From assembly GCF_014656545.1 (NCBI RefSeq), contig NZ_BNDS01000017.1, forward strand, positions 1 through 64,000: a stretch of 64,000 nucleotides of DNA, read 5' to 3'. The notes under the pieces were generated by a model, which saw nothing but the letters and a program-made list of their open reading frames with translations, made no database searches and was not told the DNA's origin. The position numbers and the translations under genes were made by a program. This document shows positions 53,308 through 61,586 of this stretch, piece by piece (the stretch's first letter is position 1; every line of letters starts with the position of its first letter). Origin of the DNA: Neobacillus kokaensis (GTDB taxonomy: Bacteria; Bacillota; Bacilli; Bacillales; Cytobacillaceae).

Positions 53308-54576
53308 TTAACGAAGTAATTGCAGTACACCCTGCGGCTGTTGGTTTGCTTGAGCCAGCATAGCTTGAGCTGCTTGAGAAAGAATATTATTCTTCGTAAA
53401 TGTCATCATTTCTTTTGCCATATCCACATCACGAATACGTGATTCAGCAGATGTTAAGTTTTCAGCAGTTGTGCTTAAGCTGTTGTTAGTAAATTCAAGA
53501 CGGTTTTGAACCGCACCCATCTTAGAACGTTCTGCAGACACAGATTCAATGGCTGTATTAATAGATGTAATCGCCTTGTTAGCTGCTGCTTGAGTAGAAA
53601 TGTCTACACCGCCAACTTTAAGGCTGTCGCCATCAGTTAATGCCACTGTTGCAGTAAGTACTGTCGCACCGCTTGCTCCCTTGAATGCAATACCATCAGT
53701 TGAACGGGCTACTACTTCGCCGTGTGCATCTAAAAGTACATTATCAGTTGCATTATAAGTATAAGATCCTGCTTCAAGTCCGCTGTTCGTAAACGCAGCC
53801 GTAGCTTTTGCTGTTGTTCCATCGAAGCTTAATGTGCCTGAAGTTACAGCTTGTTCAAAAGTAAAGGTGTCATCCCCAGCTGTTCCATCAAATGCTTTTG
53901 TAGTAAACGTTAAACCATCAGTACTTGATGCTACCACTTTGCCATTTTCGTCTTTTACTTCATAATTAGCGCCATTTTGAGAAACACTGTAAGTACCAGC
54001 TTTCAACGTATCACCTGTAGTTGTACCACCGACAGTTACCGCGCTGGATTGTTCAATTCCAATTGTACCAGCTACTCCTAAGCTGTATGATTGCGCATCA
54101 CCAATTTTAAGACTCATATTTTGGTCTTGGTTTGCACCAATTTGGAATGTGCCATCAAATGAACCGTTTAATAGTTTTTTACCATTAAACTCAGTAGTAG
54201 AACCAATACGCCCTACTTCTTCAGCAAGTGTATTGATTTCTGCTTGAAGCTTTTCACGGTCAGATGAAGTATTCGTGTCGTTGGCAGATTGAACAGCAAG
54301 TTCACGCATACGCTGTAAAATGGAGTGTGTTTCATTTAATGCACCTTCAGCCGTTTGAAGTAAAGAAACACCGTTTTGTGCGTTCTTTTGTGCTGTTTCA
54401 AGCCCGCGGATTTGGCCGCGCATTTTTTCAGAGATCGCCAGACCTGCTGCATCATCACTAGCACGGTTAATACGAAGGCCGGATGATAATCTTTCCATGT
54501 TTTTTGCTGCTGTGTTAGAGGCAGCTGTTAATTGACGATGTGTGTTAAGTGCTGCTACGTTTGTATTAATTCTCAT
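53308..54576 (-). CDS. hag: flagellin
   Basis: A 422-residue flagellin. The N-terminal D0/D1 (MRINTNVAALNTHRQL ... ASDDAAGLAISEKMRGQIRGL) and C-terminal D1/D0 (AESRIRDVDMAKEM ... QANQQPQGVLQLLR) are well conserved. The middle (about residues 175-320) is variable, with two copies of a GxVVA(S/R)STDG(L/I) stretch that suggest an internal duplication. It has AGGAGG upstream and a sigma-28-type promoter. FliS (41772) is its likely chaperone. Confidence 0.95.
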   Translation of the reverse strand: MRINTNVAALNTHRQLTAASNTAAKNMERLSSGLRINRASDDAAGLAISEKMRGQIRGLETAQKNAQNGVSLLQTAEGALNETHSILQRMRELAVQSANDTNTSSDREKLQAEINTLAEEVGRIGSTTEFNGKKLLNGSFDGTFQIGANQDQNMSLKIGDAQSYSLGVAGTIGIEQSSAVTVGGTTTGDTLKAGTYSVSQNGANYEVKDENGKVVASSTDGLTFTTKAFDGTAGDDTFTFEQAVTSGTLSFDGTTAKATAAFTNSGLEAGSYTYNATDNVLLDAHGEVVARSTDGIAFKGASGATVLTATVALTDGDSLKVGGVDISTQAAANKAITSINTAIESVSAERSKMGAVQNRLEFTNNSLSTTAENLTSAESRIRDVDMAKEMMTFTKNNILSQAAQAMLAQANQQPQGVLQLLR

Positions 54577-54625
54577 TTTATTTACCTCCTAATAGTTGAG
54601 GAATATTTTCCCTCTGTACTTTTAT

Positions 54626-54651
54626 GTATCGGAAGGTTTACTAGTGTTGTA
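54626..54651 (-). promoter_or_regulatory. sigma-28-like promoter of flagellin
   Basis: TACA (54648-54651), 14-nt spacer, TCCGATAC (54626-54633) on the minus strand, about 50 nt before the flagellin start. It matches 3/4 and 6/8 of the consensus. Confidence 0.55.
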
Positions 54652-54673
54652 GATAGAAAATGAGAAATATTTT

Positions 54674-55168
54674 TTATTTGATAGACGTTTGTCTTCTACG
54701 GTTTTCCAAAGCGACAATTTCTTTCATCAATCGTTCTTCCTCTTTAACGGATAAATCGAGAAATTGAAGCCCATAAAAATAATTACTTTTATTAATCCTT
54801 TCTACTTTCCGGACAATCCTTCCGTTTAAAGAAAATGACTCGTTGTTTAGGTGAAAATGAAGCTTTACATATACTTTTTGCTTTAAAGGGAAGTCATAAT
54901 AACTGATAATTCCGGCCCCTCCCGCACTGACATCACTGATTTCGCAATCATCAAATTCATTCACATCCAAGTTTCCTATTCTTAGCACTTCCATGATGGA
55001 ATTTTTTTGATCAATTCGCAGCCTAAAACTATCTCTCCGATTCACCTGTTTCTCTGCTTTTTTAAGATTCCTATGTTTCTTAATTCTTTGCTGCTGGATT
55101 GAAAATATGATAAAAGAAACAAAAATAAATAATGCTGCCGTCGCTAAAATAATCTGATACTCTCCCAT
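54674..55168 (-). CDS. membrane-anchored PilZ domain protein
   Basis: A 164-residue protein with one N-terminal membrane helix (about residues 6-24), a basic linker and a PilZ domain. It carries both c-di-GMP-binding motifs: RxxxR (Arg45-Arg49 in RRDSFRLR) and DxSxxG (Asp79, Ser81, Gly84 in DVSAGGAG). It is therefore a likely c-di-GMP receptor. It lies between flgL and flagellin, behind a terminator-like hairpin. Unlike YcgR/YpfA brakes, it has no separate YcgR N-terminal domain; the helix takes its place. Confidence 0.88.
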   Translation of the reverse strand: MGEYQIILATAALFIFVSFIIFSIQQQRIKKHRNLKKAEKQVNRRDSFRLRIDQKNSIMEVLRIGNLDVNEFDDCEISDVSAGGAGIISYYDFPLKQKVYVKLHFHLNNESFSLNGRIVRKVERINKSNYFYGLQFLDLSVKEEERLMKEIVALENRRRQTSIK

Positions 55169-55185
55169 GTATTCCCCTCATTACA

Positions 55186-55223
55186 TAAAAAATAAGATGC
55201 CCCATCTTAAGTCCAAGATGGGG
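55186..55223 (-). terminator. terminator after the flgM-flgL operon
   Basis: CCCCATCTT and AAGATGGGG form a 9-bp stem (55200-55208, 55215-55223). On the minus strand it is followed by CATCTTATTTTTTA. It lies between flgL and the PilZ gene. Confidence 0.7.
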
Positions 55224-55240
55224 AGCACTGAAACCTATTT

Positions 55241-56119
55241 CTATCTTAAAAAGTCGGCTAAACTTAGCTGCATGGTTTTTCCCCCGGCATTGAGCGCTGC
55301 TTTAAGTGCTGTTTCTTGCAGCGTCAGCTCGGTAAAAGCTTCGGCAACGTTAGTATCTTGCGTGTCCGACAACATTTTTTTCGTTAAAAATTGGGACTGG
55401 TCCAATTTATTGGCTGCAAGTTCAAGAAGGTTTTGGTTAGTTCCGACAATAGTCCGCTGGGTAATTAAGTTATCGGTTTGACTGTCAATGGAATTCAATA
55501 ATGATCCGGGGTTTTCCCCATTCTCTAATGTTTCTGCAAGGCCCTCTAAGGTTTCGAATAAGTTTTTCCCCTCGACTGAAAATCCAAATACAGAGGAAGC
55601 ATGAACTTTCCCATTCACGCTGATCCCCTGGCCAATCGTCCACTCTTTACCCATTTGATTTGTTTGCTGTAAGACACCATTTTGATATGGCGGGGTGTTA
55701 AGGTCTGTCCCCGAAAAAAGATACCCGCTTCCATAGGCGGTATTCGCAATATTTCCAACCTGCTGCATGAGAGAGCGGATCTCAACGGCAACATTTTTCC
55801 GATCATTTTCATTGAGCGTATCACTGCTGGCCTCAACGGTCAGCTCGCGAACGCGATGCAGTACGTCAGTAACATTTCCAAGCGCTCCGTCCATCGCCGT
55901 GCTCCAATCAATTCCGTCCTGGGCATTTTTTTTGTATTGTTCGACCTGGCTCAACGTGGAACGATAGGTTAATCCTTGTAAAGTGGCAGAAGGCTGGTCT
56001 GATATTTTTTCAAACTTTTTCCCGGAGGATATTTGTCCCTGCAGCTTCTCCATAGCTGTATTATTACGCTGAATATTTTGCATAAACTGTTGAGCTGCCA
56101 TTTGGTGGGTGATGCGCAT
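55241..56119 (-). CDS. flgL: flagellar hook-filament junction protein FlgL
   Basis: A 292-residue protein with flagellin-like ends (MRITHQMAAQQFMQNIQRNNTAMEKLQGQISSGKKFEKISD and DVAEAFTELTLQETALKAALNAGGKTMQLSLADFLR-like C-terminus). It joins hook to filament with FlgK. It lies 33 nt after flgK. Confidence 0.93.
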   Translation of the reverse strand: MRITHQMAAQQFMQNIQRNNTAMEKLQGQISSGKKFEKISDQPSATLQGLTYRSTLSQVEQYKKNAQDGIDWSTAMDGALGNVTDVLHRVRELTVEASSDTLNENDRKNVAVEIRSLMQQVGNIANTAYGSGYLFSGTDLNTPPYQNGVLQQTNQMGKEWTIGQGISVNGKVHASSVFGFSVEGKNLFETLEGLAETLENGENPGSLLNSIDSQTDNLITQRTIVGTNQNLLELAANKLDQSQFLTKKMLSDTQDTNVAEAFTELTLQETALKAALNAGGKTMQLSLADFLR

Positions 56120-56152
56120 TGTTCTCCCCCTTTCATGTCATTATCTAATTCA

Positions 56153-57619
56153 TTACTTCATCCCATTAATCAATGTATTTAGCAAATCGTTAACGGCTGA
56201 CACATAACGAGCAGCTGCATTGTATGCTTGCTGGTAACGGATCATGTTGGTCATTTCTTCGTCTATCGACACCCCGGACACGGATTGTCTCTGGTTATCA
56301 ACCATGGAAACCATCGCATTAGCATTTTCGCTTGATTGCTTGGCACCCTGCACATCAGTACCTAATTGCCCGATGACCTTTTGATAGAATTCACCAATAG
56401 TCGTGTTCGTTCCGCCAATATCTATTTTTTGAAAAAATACATCGCTCATTAAAGCCGCATTAGAACCGTCGCCGATATTATCCGATGTGGCGGCTGCTAC
56501 CTTTGCTGGATTTTTCACCAGTTCCGGATTGATCATCATATTCCCGGCATTTTTTGGCGGCTGTGTTGGGTCGTCTTTATCGACAAAAAATAATAATTTT
56601 TCTAAGGGAGCATTCGGATTCGTGTTTCTTGCTTGGATATCGTCCAAATTTCTGGCTTCATCACTTGCATGAATCGCATTCATTCTTTCTGCAATCGCCA
56701 CAGCCAAAATATCAAGGTTTGCTTTTAATTCTGGTATCCTGCCAAGCACGGTTCCGTCTGCCAGCTTATAACCATATGTTTCAAGCAATCCCTTGATTTT
56801 ACCGCCATCCAATTGAACAACAGTTCCGGCTATTTTCGCCCCGCCGTCCTCGGGTTCAACACTAAACGAGTTGGCTTTATTGCCATCTACCAGCTTCACA
56901 CCACTAATAGACACATCGACCCTTCCATTAACAGTCGGCTTAACGTCTATATTTACTAGTTTTGACAGCTGATCAAGCAGGGTGTCGCGGCGGTCCAGCA
57001 AATCATTCGGCTGTTGGCCAGAACCGATATTTTGGGCAATTTGCTGGTTTAAAGACGCGATTTCACTAGCTGCCATATTAATTTCCTTGGAATTTGCCTG
57101 CAGCTGATCATCTAAGTTTTTTTCATAATCAGCAATTCCCGAATAAATTTGGTTGAGCTGGTCTGCCACTTCTTTGCCGTTCGCTGTGACTACTACCCTT
57201 GCCGCTAAACTTTCCGGTTGTTTCGAAAGCTCCTGCAAGCCCTGCCAAAACTTATTGAGAGAGGTGCTCAAGCCCGAACCAGATAGCTCATTAAACACAT
57301 CTTCGAGATGGGAAAGGGAATCGGCCTTTGCTTCCCAGTAGCCTGCTTGTTGCTGTTGATTTTGAAACTGGGAATCTAGGTAACTCTCACGAATGCGCCG
57401 AAACTCTGATACTTCCACACCTGTTCCCATTTGCATCGGAATGGTTCCGTTATGAGGATTTGGGGAAGCAAGGGGACGAGTGGCCTCGAGCACAGCCTCT
57501 TGCCGCGTGTACCCTTTAGTATTGGCATTGGCAATATTATGTCCGGTTGTACTGAGTGCTGTTTGCTGCGATAGGATCGCTCTTTTTCCAATTTCTAAGC
57601 CATGAAAGGTTGAGTACAT
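56153..57619 (-). CDS. flgK: flagellar hook-filament junction protein FlgK
   Basis: A 488-residue protein with HGLEIGKRAILSQQTALSTTGHNIANANTKGYTRQEAVLE at the N-terminus and C-terminal SGVSIDEEMTNMIRYQQAYNAAARYVSAVNDLLNTLI. It joins the hook to the filament with FlgL. It is in the flgM-flgN-flgK-flgL operon. Confidence 0.95.
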   Translation of the reverse strand: MYSTFHGLEIGKRAILSQQTALSTTGHNIANANTKGYTRQEAVLEATRPLASPNPHNGTIPMQMGTGVEVSEFRRIRESYLDSQFQNQQQQAGYWEAKADSLSHLEDVFNELSGSGLSTSLNKFWQGLQELSKQPESLAARVVVTANGKEVADQLNQIYSGIADYEKNLDDQLQANSKEINMAASEIASLNQQIAQNIGSGQQPNDLLDRRDTLLDQLSKLVNIDVKPTVNGRVDVSISGVKLVDGNKANSFSVEPEDGGAKIAGTVVQLDGGKIKGLLETYGYKLADGTVLGRIPELKANLDILAVAIAERMNAIHASDEARNLDDIQARNTNPNAPLEKLLFFVDKDDPTQPPKNAGNMMINPELVKNPAKVAAATSDNIGDGSNAALMSDVFFQKIDIGGTNTTIGEFYQKVIGQLGTDVQGAKQSSENANAMVSMVDNQRQSVSGVSIDEEMTNMIRYQQAYNAAARYVSAVNDLLNTLINGMK

Positions 57620-57630
57620 GTTTTTCTCCC

Positions 57631-58101
57631 CTATACTTTTAAATCAAATAACCGAGCGTATTCCCTAGAATCTTGGGAATCGGTATCTGTGCTATAAAGT
57701 CCCGAATCCTTTGACTGAGGCAGCATTTGCTCGATCATGAACTGAGTGTAGGTTAACGCTTGCTGCAGTAGCTGCTGGTTAAGCTTGTTTACCTTTTCAA
57801 TCTCTTTAAACAATTTTTGCAGTACAAACAGCTTTGACGTCCATTCTGCCTGCAGACCTTCATCCGGCTGCTGCTGGATTAGTTTGGAAAGTGGAAGATA
57901 CGCATTGTCATGCTCCAGTACTTCCATTCTCATCTCATCAACTTTTTTTATTTTTTTGATGAGCTTGGCTTCATCCGCCATAACTGCAATTAACGGATTT
58001 ATCTCGGCAGATACAAGAATTTCTTGCTTTTTCTTGGCCGTTTCTAAAAGAGTGATGTGCAGGTCTGTTAACATCTGCAGGATTTCTGTCAGTCTATTCA
58101 T
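57631..58101 (-). CDS. flgN: flagellar export chaperone FlgN
   Basis: A 156-residue helical protein of the FlgN family, the chaperone for FlgK and FlgL. The gene overlaps flgM by 8 nt. I chose ATG 58101, with AGGTG at 9 nt; a GTG at 58113 is an alternative. Confidence 0.88.
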   Translation of the reverse strand: MNRLTEILQMLTDLHITLLETAKKKQEILVSAEINPLIAVMADEAKLIKKIKKVDEMRMEVLEHDNAYLPLSKLIQQQPDEGLQAEWTSKLFVLQKLFKEIEKVNKLNQQLLQQALTYTQFMIEQMLPQSKDSGLYSTDTDSQDSREYARLFDLKV

Positions 58102-58369
58102 CGATCTTCGCACCTGACTTCCAGAATGACAGGAGCTTATCCGCTAACTTTTCACTGTCCACTTTGTATGTGCCGTTTGCAATCTGCTGTTTTAATTGCT
58201 CGATTTTTGCATCTTTTTCTTTTTGTATCTGCAATTGGGCTTCGCTTGATAATTCAAGCTTATCAGTTTGATTCTTTTTCGCTTCTTCCGCTCGGGGCTG
58301 ACTGCTCTTTTGATATGCTTGATATGCTGTATCAATTCGGTTGATTGGATTAATTGGATTGATTTTCAT
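58094..58369 (-). CDS. flgM: anti-sigma-28 factor FlgM
   Basis: A 91-residue FlgM. The C-terminal part is the sigma-binding region (DKLELSSEAQLQIQKEKDAKIEQLKQQIANGTYKVDSEKLADKLLSFW). It holds sigma-28 inactive until it is exported. It heads the flgM-flgN-flgK-flgL operon with a strong sigma-28 promoter, forming the expected feedback loop with fliA (26732). Confidence 0.93.
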   Translation of the reverse strand: MKINPINPINRIDTAYQAYQKSSQPRAEEAKKNQTDKLELSSEAQLQIQKEKDAKIEQLKQQIANGTYKVDSEKLADKLLSFWKSGAKIDE

Positions 58370-58403
58370 ATACCTGCTCCTTTTAACTCTATCCTTACCC
58401 TTA

Positions 58404-58431
58404 GTATCGGCAGTTGCTCAGTTAACGTTTA
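58404..58431 (-). promoter_or_regulatory. sigma-28 promoter of the flgM operon
   Basis: TAAA (58428-58431), 16-nt spacer, GCCGATAC (58404-58411) on the minus strand, about 35 nt before flgM. Both boxes match well, so this is the best sigma-28 promoter in the window. Confidence 0.75.
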
Positions 58432-58466
58432 GGGATTTTCACTTATTTTTTTATCTAACGGAGATT

Positions 58467-58558
58467 CGCCGATAAAAGCTATAAATCTGCCGATATATAG
58501 CACTAATTTGCCGATAAAATATATAAAATCGCCGATAAACGATTCAAATTCGCCGATA
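58467..58558 (+). repeat. intergenic repeat array, five units at exactly 21 nt
   Basis: GCCGATA begins at 58468, 58489, 58510, 58531 and 58552, again exactly 21 nt apart, mostly preceded by C or T and followed by A-rich spacers. The core CGCCGATAA differs by one base from the CGCGGATAA core of the array at 47532-47623. It lies between flhP and flgM. Confidence 0.85.
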
Positions 58559-58572
58559 TTCCGATAAATTAT

Positions 58573-58609
58573 AAAAAAGCGGCCTGCACCTTTGATAAAT
58601 GCAGCCGCC
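58573..58609 (-). terminator. terminator of the yaaR-flhO-flhP operon
   Basis: GGCGGCTGCA and TGCAGGCCGC pair on the minus strand (one mismatch), followed by six U residues. It lies 7 nt after the flhP stop. Confidence 0.85.
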
Positions 58610-58615
58610 TTTTGC

Positions 58616-59392
58616 TTACGATCTCATAATTCCATTTGCGATTCCCATCATCTGATCCGCATAGCTGAGGGCGCGGGCGTTTGCTTGGTAGCCTCTCTGC
58701 GCTTTGATCATATCGGTCATTTCCTGGTTTAAATCGACATTCGATGATTCTAGAAATCCTTGTTTAATCTGCGCATTAGAACTAACGGTAGTAACGGCTC
58801 CATCAGTTAACCGGTATACCCCGCCCTCTTCCATTAACAGCTGCGGATTGCTGAAGTCAACTAAGCCAATACGCTGGTTTGTCCCTCCAATTGTTCCATC
58901 GCTAGACACCATGAAGTCCTTGCCGCGCACCCATTCAATCGAATTACCATTTTGGTCAAGGAGCACATCGCCGTGAACATTGACAAGCTGAAACCGGCCT
59001 GCCCCAACTGGCGTTTGCTGAAACGCACCGCCTCTTGTATACAAAGTTTCCTTACCGGAGTCTGTTGTTCTTCGCACTTGGAAATAGCCGCTGCCAGCAA
59101 TCATGAAATCAAACGGCTTATCGGTTTGCTTAGGAATTCCTTGAGTTAAGTCCAATGGGGTAGCAGCAATTCGCGATCCAAAGGTTGTCCGAATCCCAAG
59201 CGGGGACAAGCGGCCAGCCTCCTTCTCCGTCTCAGCCTGGTTTTGAATTGAAACCGTCAGATTCTCAGAAAATGCAGCTTCTCTCCGTTTGAAGCCAGTT
59301 GTTTCCACATTGGAAATATTATTAGCAATCGTATCAAGCTTTCCCTGATAGGCTCGAACCCCCATGGAGGCAATCAGTAAAGATGTATTCAT
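58616..59392 (-). CDS. flhP: distal rod protein FlhP (FlgG family)
   Basis: A 258-residue rod-hook family protein with GVRAYQGKLDTIANNISNVETTGFKRREAAF at the N-terminus and SSNVDLNQEMTDMIKAQRGYQANARALS at the C-terminus. It is 5 nt after flhO, as in B. subtilis flhO-flhP. Confidence 0.9.
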   Translation of the reverse strand: MNTSLLIASMGVRAYQGKLDTIANNISNVETTGFKRREAAFSENLTVSIQNQAETEKEAGRLSPLGIRTTFGSRIAATPLDLTQGIPKQTDKPFDFMIAGSGYFQVRRTTDSGKETLYTRGGAFQQTPVGAGRFQLVNVHGDVLLDQNGNSIEWVRGKDFMVSSDGTIGGTNQRIGLVDFSNPQLLMEEGGVYRLTDGAVTTVSSNAQIKQGFLESSNVDLNQEMTDMIKAQRGYQANARALSYADQMMGIANGIMRS

Positions 59393-59397
59393 ACCAG

Positions 59398-60240
59398 CTA
59401 TACCCTCCCAATCGTACTTAATTGTTCAAGTGTTTTATCATAAGTCTGGAGGACCTTTTGATTGGCCTCGTACAAGCGAATGTTGGTCATCATGTCGGTG
59501 ATCGTCTGTGATGTATCGACGTTCGATTGCTCAATCATTTTATGATGCAGCTGCAAGCCAGCCGGAAGCGCCCGCTGCTGAATAGCAGGATTTGCCCCAT
59601 CCAGCTCATACAGCCCATTGTCTTTTTTAATTAATTGATGAGGATTATTGACGATGACCATTCCAAGGGAACCAATGGTTCTGGCGCGTGCCGCGTCACC
59701 CGGATGGACAACGATTTCACCATTCCCTTGAATCGAAATGTCTCCTCCAGACAGCTCCGTGTCTGCAATCGGCCTGCCGTTTTTTCCTAAAATCAAATCC
59801 CCTGATGCCGTTGTCAACTGCCCGTTTCCATTAACGGCAAACCGGCCGTTGCGAGTGAATTGGATGCTGCCATCAGCTGTTTGCACGGAAAAAAAGGCCG
59901 CGGGCTGAGTAGTTTTCCCGTTTGCAGTGACCGGGGCAAGTGCCTGATCGTTAATCGCCACGTCAAACGGCATGTTCGTACTCACAAGACTCCCCTGTGA
60001 GAACAGCGGCAAGGTTTCCTGGTTGTACACCCCCATCGAAAGTGTTCCGATTCTTGGAGCCCTTCCTGTACCTTCCCCCTGATTAATGCGTTGCAGCAGC
60101 ATTTCCGGAAAGGACCGTAATGGGCTGGCATCCTGTTTAAATCCTGGAGTTTCCACATTGGCTAAATTATTTGTCAGGGCATTTTGCTTTCTCTGCAGTG
60201 CAATCATGCCGGATGCAGCAGTATTGATTCCTCGCAGCAT
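59398..60240 (-). CDS. flhO: distal rod protein FlhO (FlgF/FlgG family)
   Basis: A 280-residue rod protein with GINTAASGMIALQRKQNALTNNLANVETPGFKQ at the N-terminus and QSNVDTSQTITDMMTNIRLYEANQKVLQTYD at the C-terminus. It pairs with flhP and likely builds the distal rod. Confidence 0.9.
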   Translation of the reverse strand: MLRGINTAASGMIALQRKQNALTNNLANVETPGFKQDASPLRSFPEMLLQRINQGEGTGRAPRIGTLSMGVYNQETLPLFSQGSLVSTNMPFDVAINDQALAPVTANGKTTQPAAFFSVQTADGSIQFTRNGRFAVNGNGQLTTASGDLILGKNGRPIADTELSGGDISIQGNGEIVVHPGDAARARTIGSLGMVIVNNPHQLIKKDNGLYELDGANPAIQQRALPAGLQLHHKMIEQSNVDTSQTITDMMTNIRLYEANQKVLQTYDKTLEQLSTIGRV

Positions 60241-60255
60241 AACTTGTTCACTCCT

Positions 60256-60693
60256 CTACGTGTATAAATTGACCAACAATCCCTTGATCTCACCGATTGT
60301 TTTTAGCAGATTAATAGAGCTAGATTGTTTTTCCATCACTTGTTCTGAGAGCTTGATCAGCTGTTCATCAATTTGTTTAATAATTTTCAGCCGTTTCTCT
60401 CGACCATTCGGCTGAAAGTGCCGATACTCTTCTAAGGAATAACCGTTTTGTGCTACCTCTTTCAAAAAATCCTGAATGCTTTGCTTATACGCTAACAAAT
60501 CATTTACGGATTGGGAAGTAACCAGCCGATTGCCATTACGGTTCAGCACATTCAAGAGATTCTGCAAGGGCTCCTGTGTTAAATCAACTTGGGTCTCTTG
60601 AAAAACTTGTTGAAAGGAAGGAGATTCTTTCCCTCGTTCTCTTACGGAAATAAAGCGATCCTGCTTGATTCCGTGAGTATGATCAATTTTCAA
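60256..60693 (-). CDS. YaaR-like DUF327 protein
   Basis: A 145-residue helical protein with the DUF327/YaaR pattern (NRNGNRLVTSQSVNDLLAYKQSIQDFLKEV and EIKGLLVNLYT at the end). It starts at TTG 60693 with AAAGGAGG upstream. It is the first gene of the operon with flhO and flhP, so a flagellar role is likely, though YaaR function is unknown as far as I know. Confidence 0.8.
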   Translation of the reverse strand: MKIDHTHGIKQDRFISVRERGKESPSFQQVFQETQVDLTQEPLQNLLNVLNRNGNRLVTSQSVNDLLAYKQSIQDFLKEVAQNGYSLEEYRHFQPNGREKRLKIIKQIDEQLIKLSEQVMEKQSSSINLLKTIGEIKGLLVNLYT

Positions 60694-60785
60694 GGTAATC
60701 CTCCTTTCACCAAAAGGGTATGTCGAATTTTACCGATTCACGTTTTTTTAAAAACTAAATTAAAGATAAACCAAAGGAGAAAATT

Positions 60786-61586
60786 ATGTCTAGTATTTTT
60801 GGAATTATTTTGGCACTTCTTGTCATTGGCTTTGGAATGATTCTAAAAGGGGCACCGCTTGCTTCCTTGAACAATCCAGCGGCTTACTTGATTATTTTTG
60901 GCGGAACAGCAGCTGCTTTGCTGATTGCCTTTCCGTTTCGAGAAATGAAAAAATTTCCGAAACTATTAAAAATTGCTCTATTTGAACCGAAACTCCCTTC
61001 AAAATCAGAACAGGTGGCAAAATTAATAGAATGCGCTGAAACTGCCAAAAAGGAAGGCTTTCTAGCATTAGAGGAAATTGCTGAATCAGCGCAGGATCCC
61101 TTTTTTAAAAAAGGGCTGGAGATGATCATTGACGGCTACGAGGCAGAATTCATCGAAGAGGTTTTGTTGGATGAAGTGGAAGCCATTGAACAGCGGCACA
61201 AGGCAGGAGCGCTTATTTTCTCACAAGCAGCTACATATGCACCGTCTTTGGGTGTGCTTGGAGCGGTAGTAGGACTGATTGCGGCACTTGGTTCGTTATC
61301 AGAAATTGAAAAAATCGGCCATTCGATAGCCGCTGCCTTCATTGCAACATTACTTGGGATTTTTTCAGGATATGTGCTTTGGAATCCGTTAGCAAATAAA
61401 TTAAAGCGGCTTTCGAAGTTAGAGCAGGAATTGAAGCTGTTGATTATTGAAGGGCTCCTTTCGATTTATCAAGGGGTTTTACCGAGCGCCTTAGAGAAAA
61501 AACTGTCCGTCCATGTCCCGCCGTCCGAACGTAAGCGAACGGAAAAAACTGAGAGCGAACCACAGCTGGAGGAAAAAACAGCATGA
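60786..61586 (+). CDS. motA: flagellar stator protein MotA
   Basis: A 266-residue proton-channel stator subunit. It has four helices, the MotA cytoplasmic loop and the proline-bearing segment AATYAPSLGVLGAVVGLIAALGSL. It lies on the plus strand, divergent from the yaaR-like gene. The ATG at 60786 has AAAGGAG upstream. No convincing promoter was seen in the 92-nt gap. Confidence 0.95.
   Translation: MSSIFGIILALLVIGFGMILKGAPLASLNNPAAYLIIFGGTAAALLIAFPFREMKKFPKLLKIALFEPKLPSKSEQVAKLIECAETAKKEGFLALEEIAESAQDPFFKKGLEMIIDGYEAEFIEEVLLDEVEAIEQRHKAGALIFSQAATYAPSLGVLGAVVGLIAALGSLSEIEKIGHSIAAAFIATLLGIFSGYVLWNPLANKLKRLSKLEQELKLLIIEGLLSIYQGVLPSALEKKLSVHVPPSERKRTEKTESEPQLEEKTA

Noticed and set aside
58467-58558. 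GCCGATA cores of the repeat array as sigma-28 promoters
   Set aside because: They read as -10 boxes on the plus strand, but no plus-strand gene follows, upstream TAAA spacing is only 12 nt, and the related array at 47532 has a different core. The real flgM promoter is on the minus strand at 58404-58431.
60694-60785. Sigma-28 promoter for motAB
   Set aside because: The best candidate, TACCGATTC, has poor -10 match and no TAAA at proper spacing.
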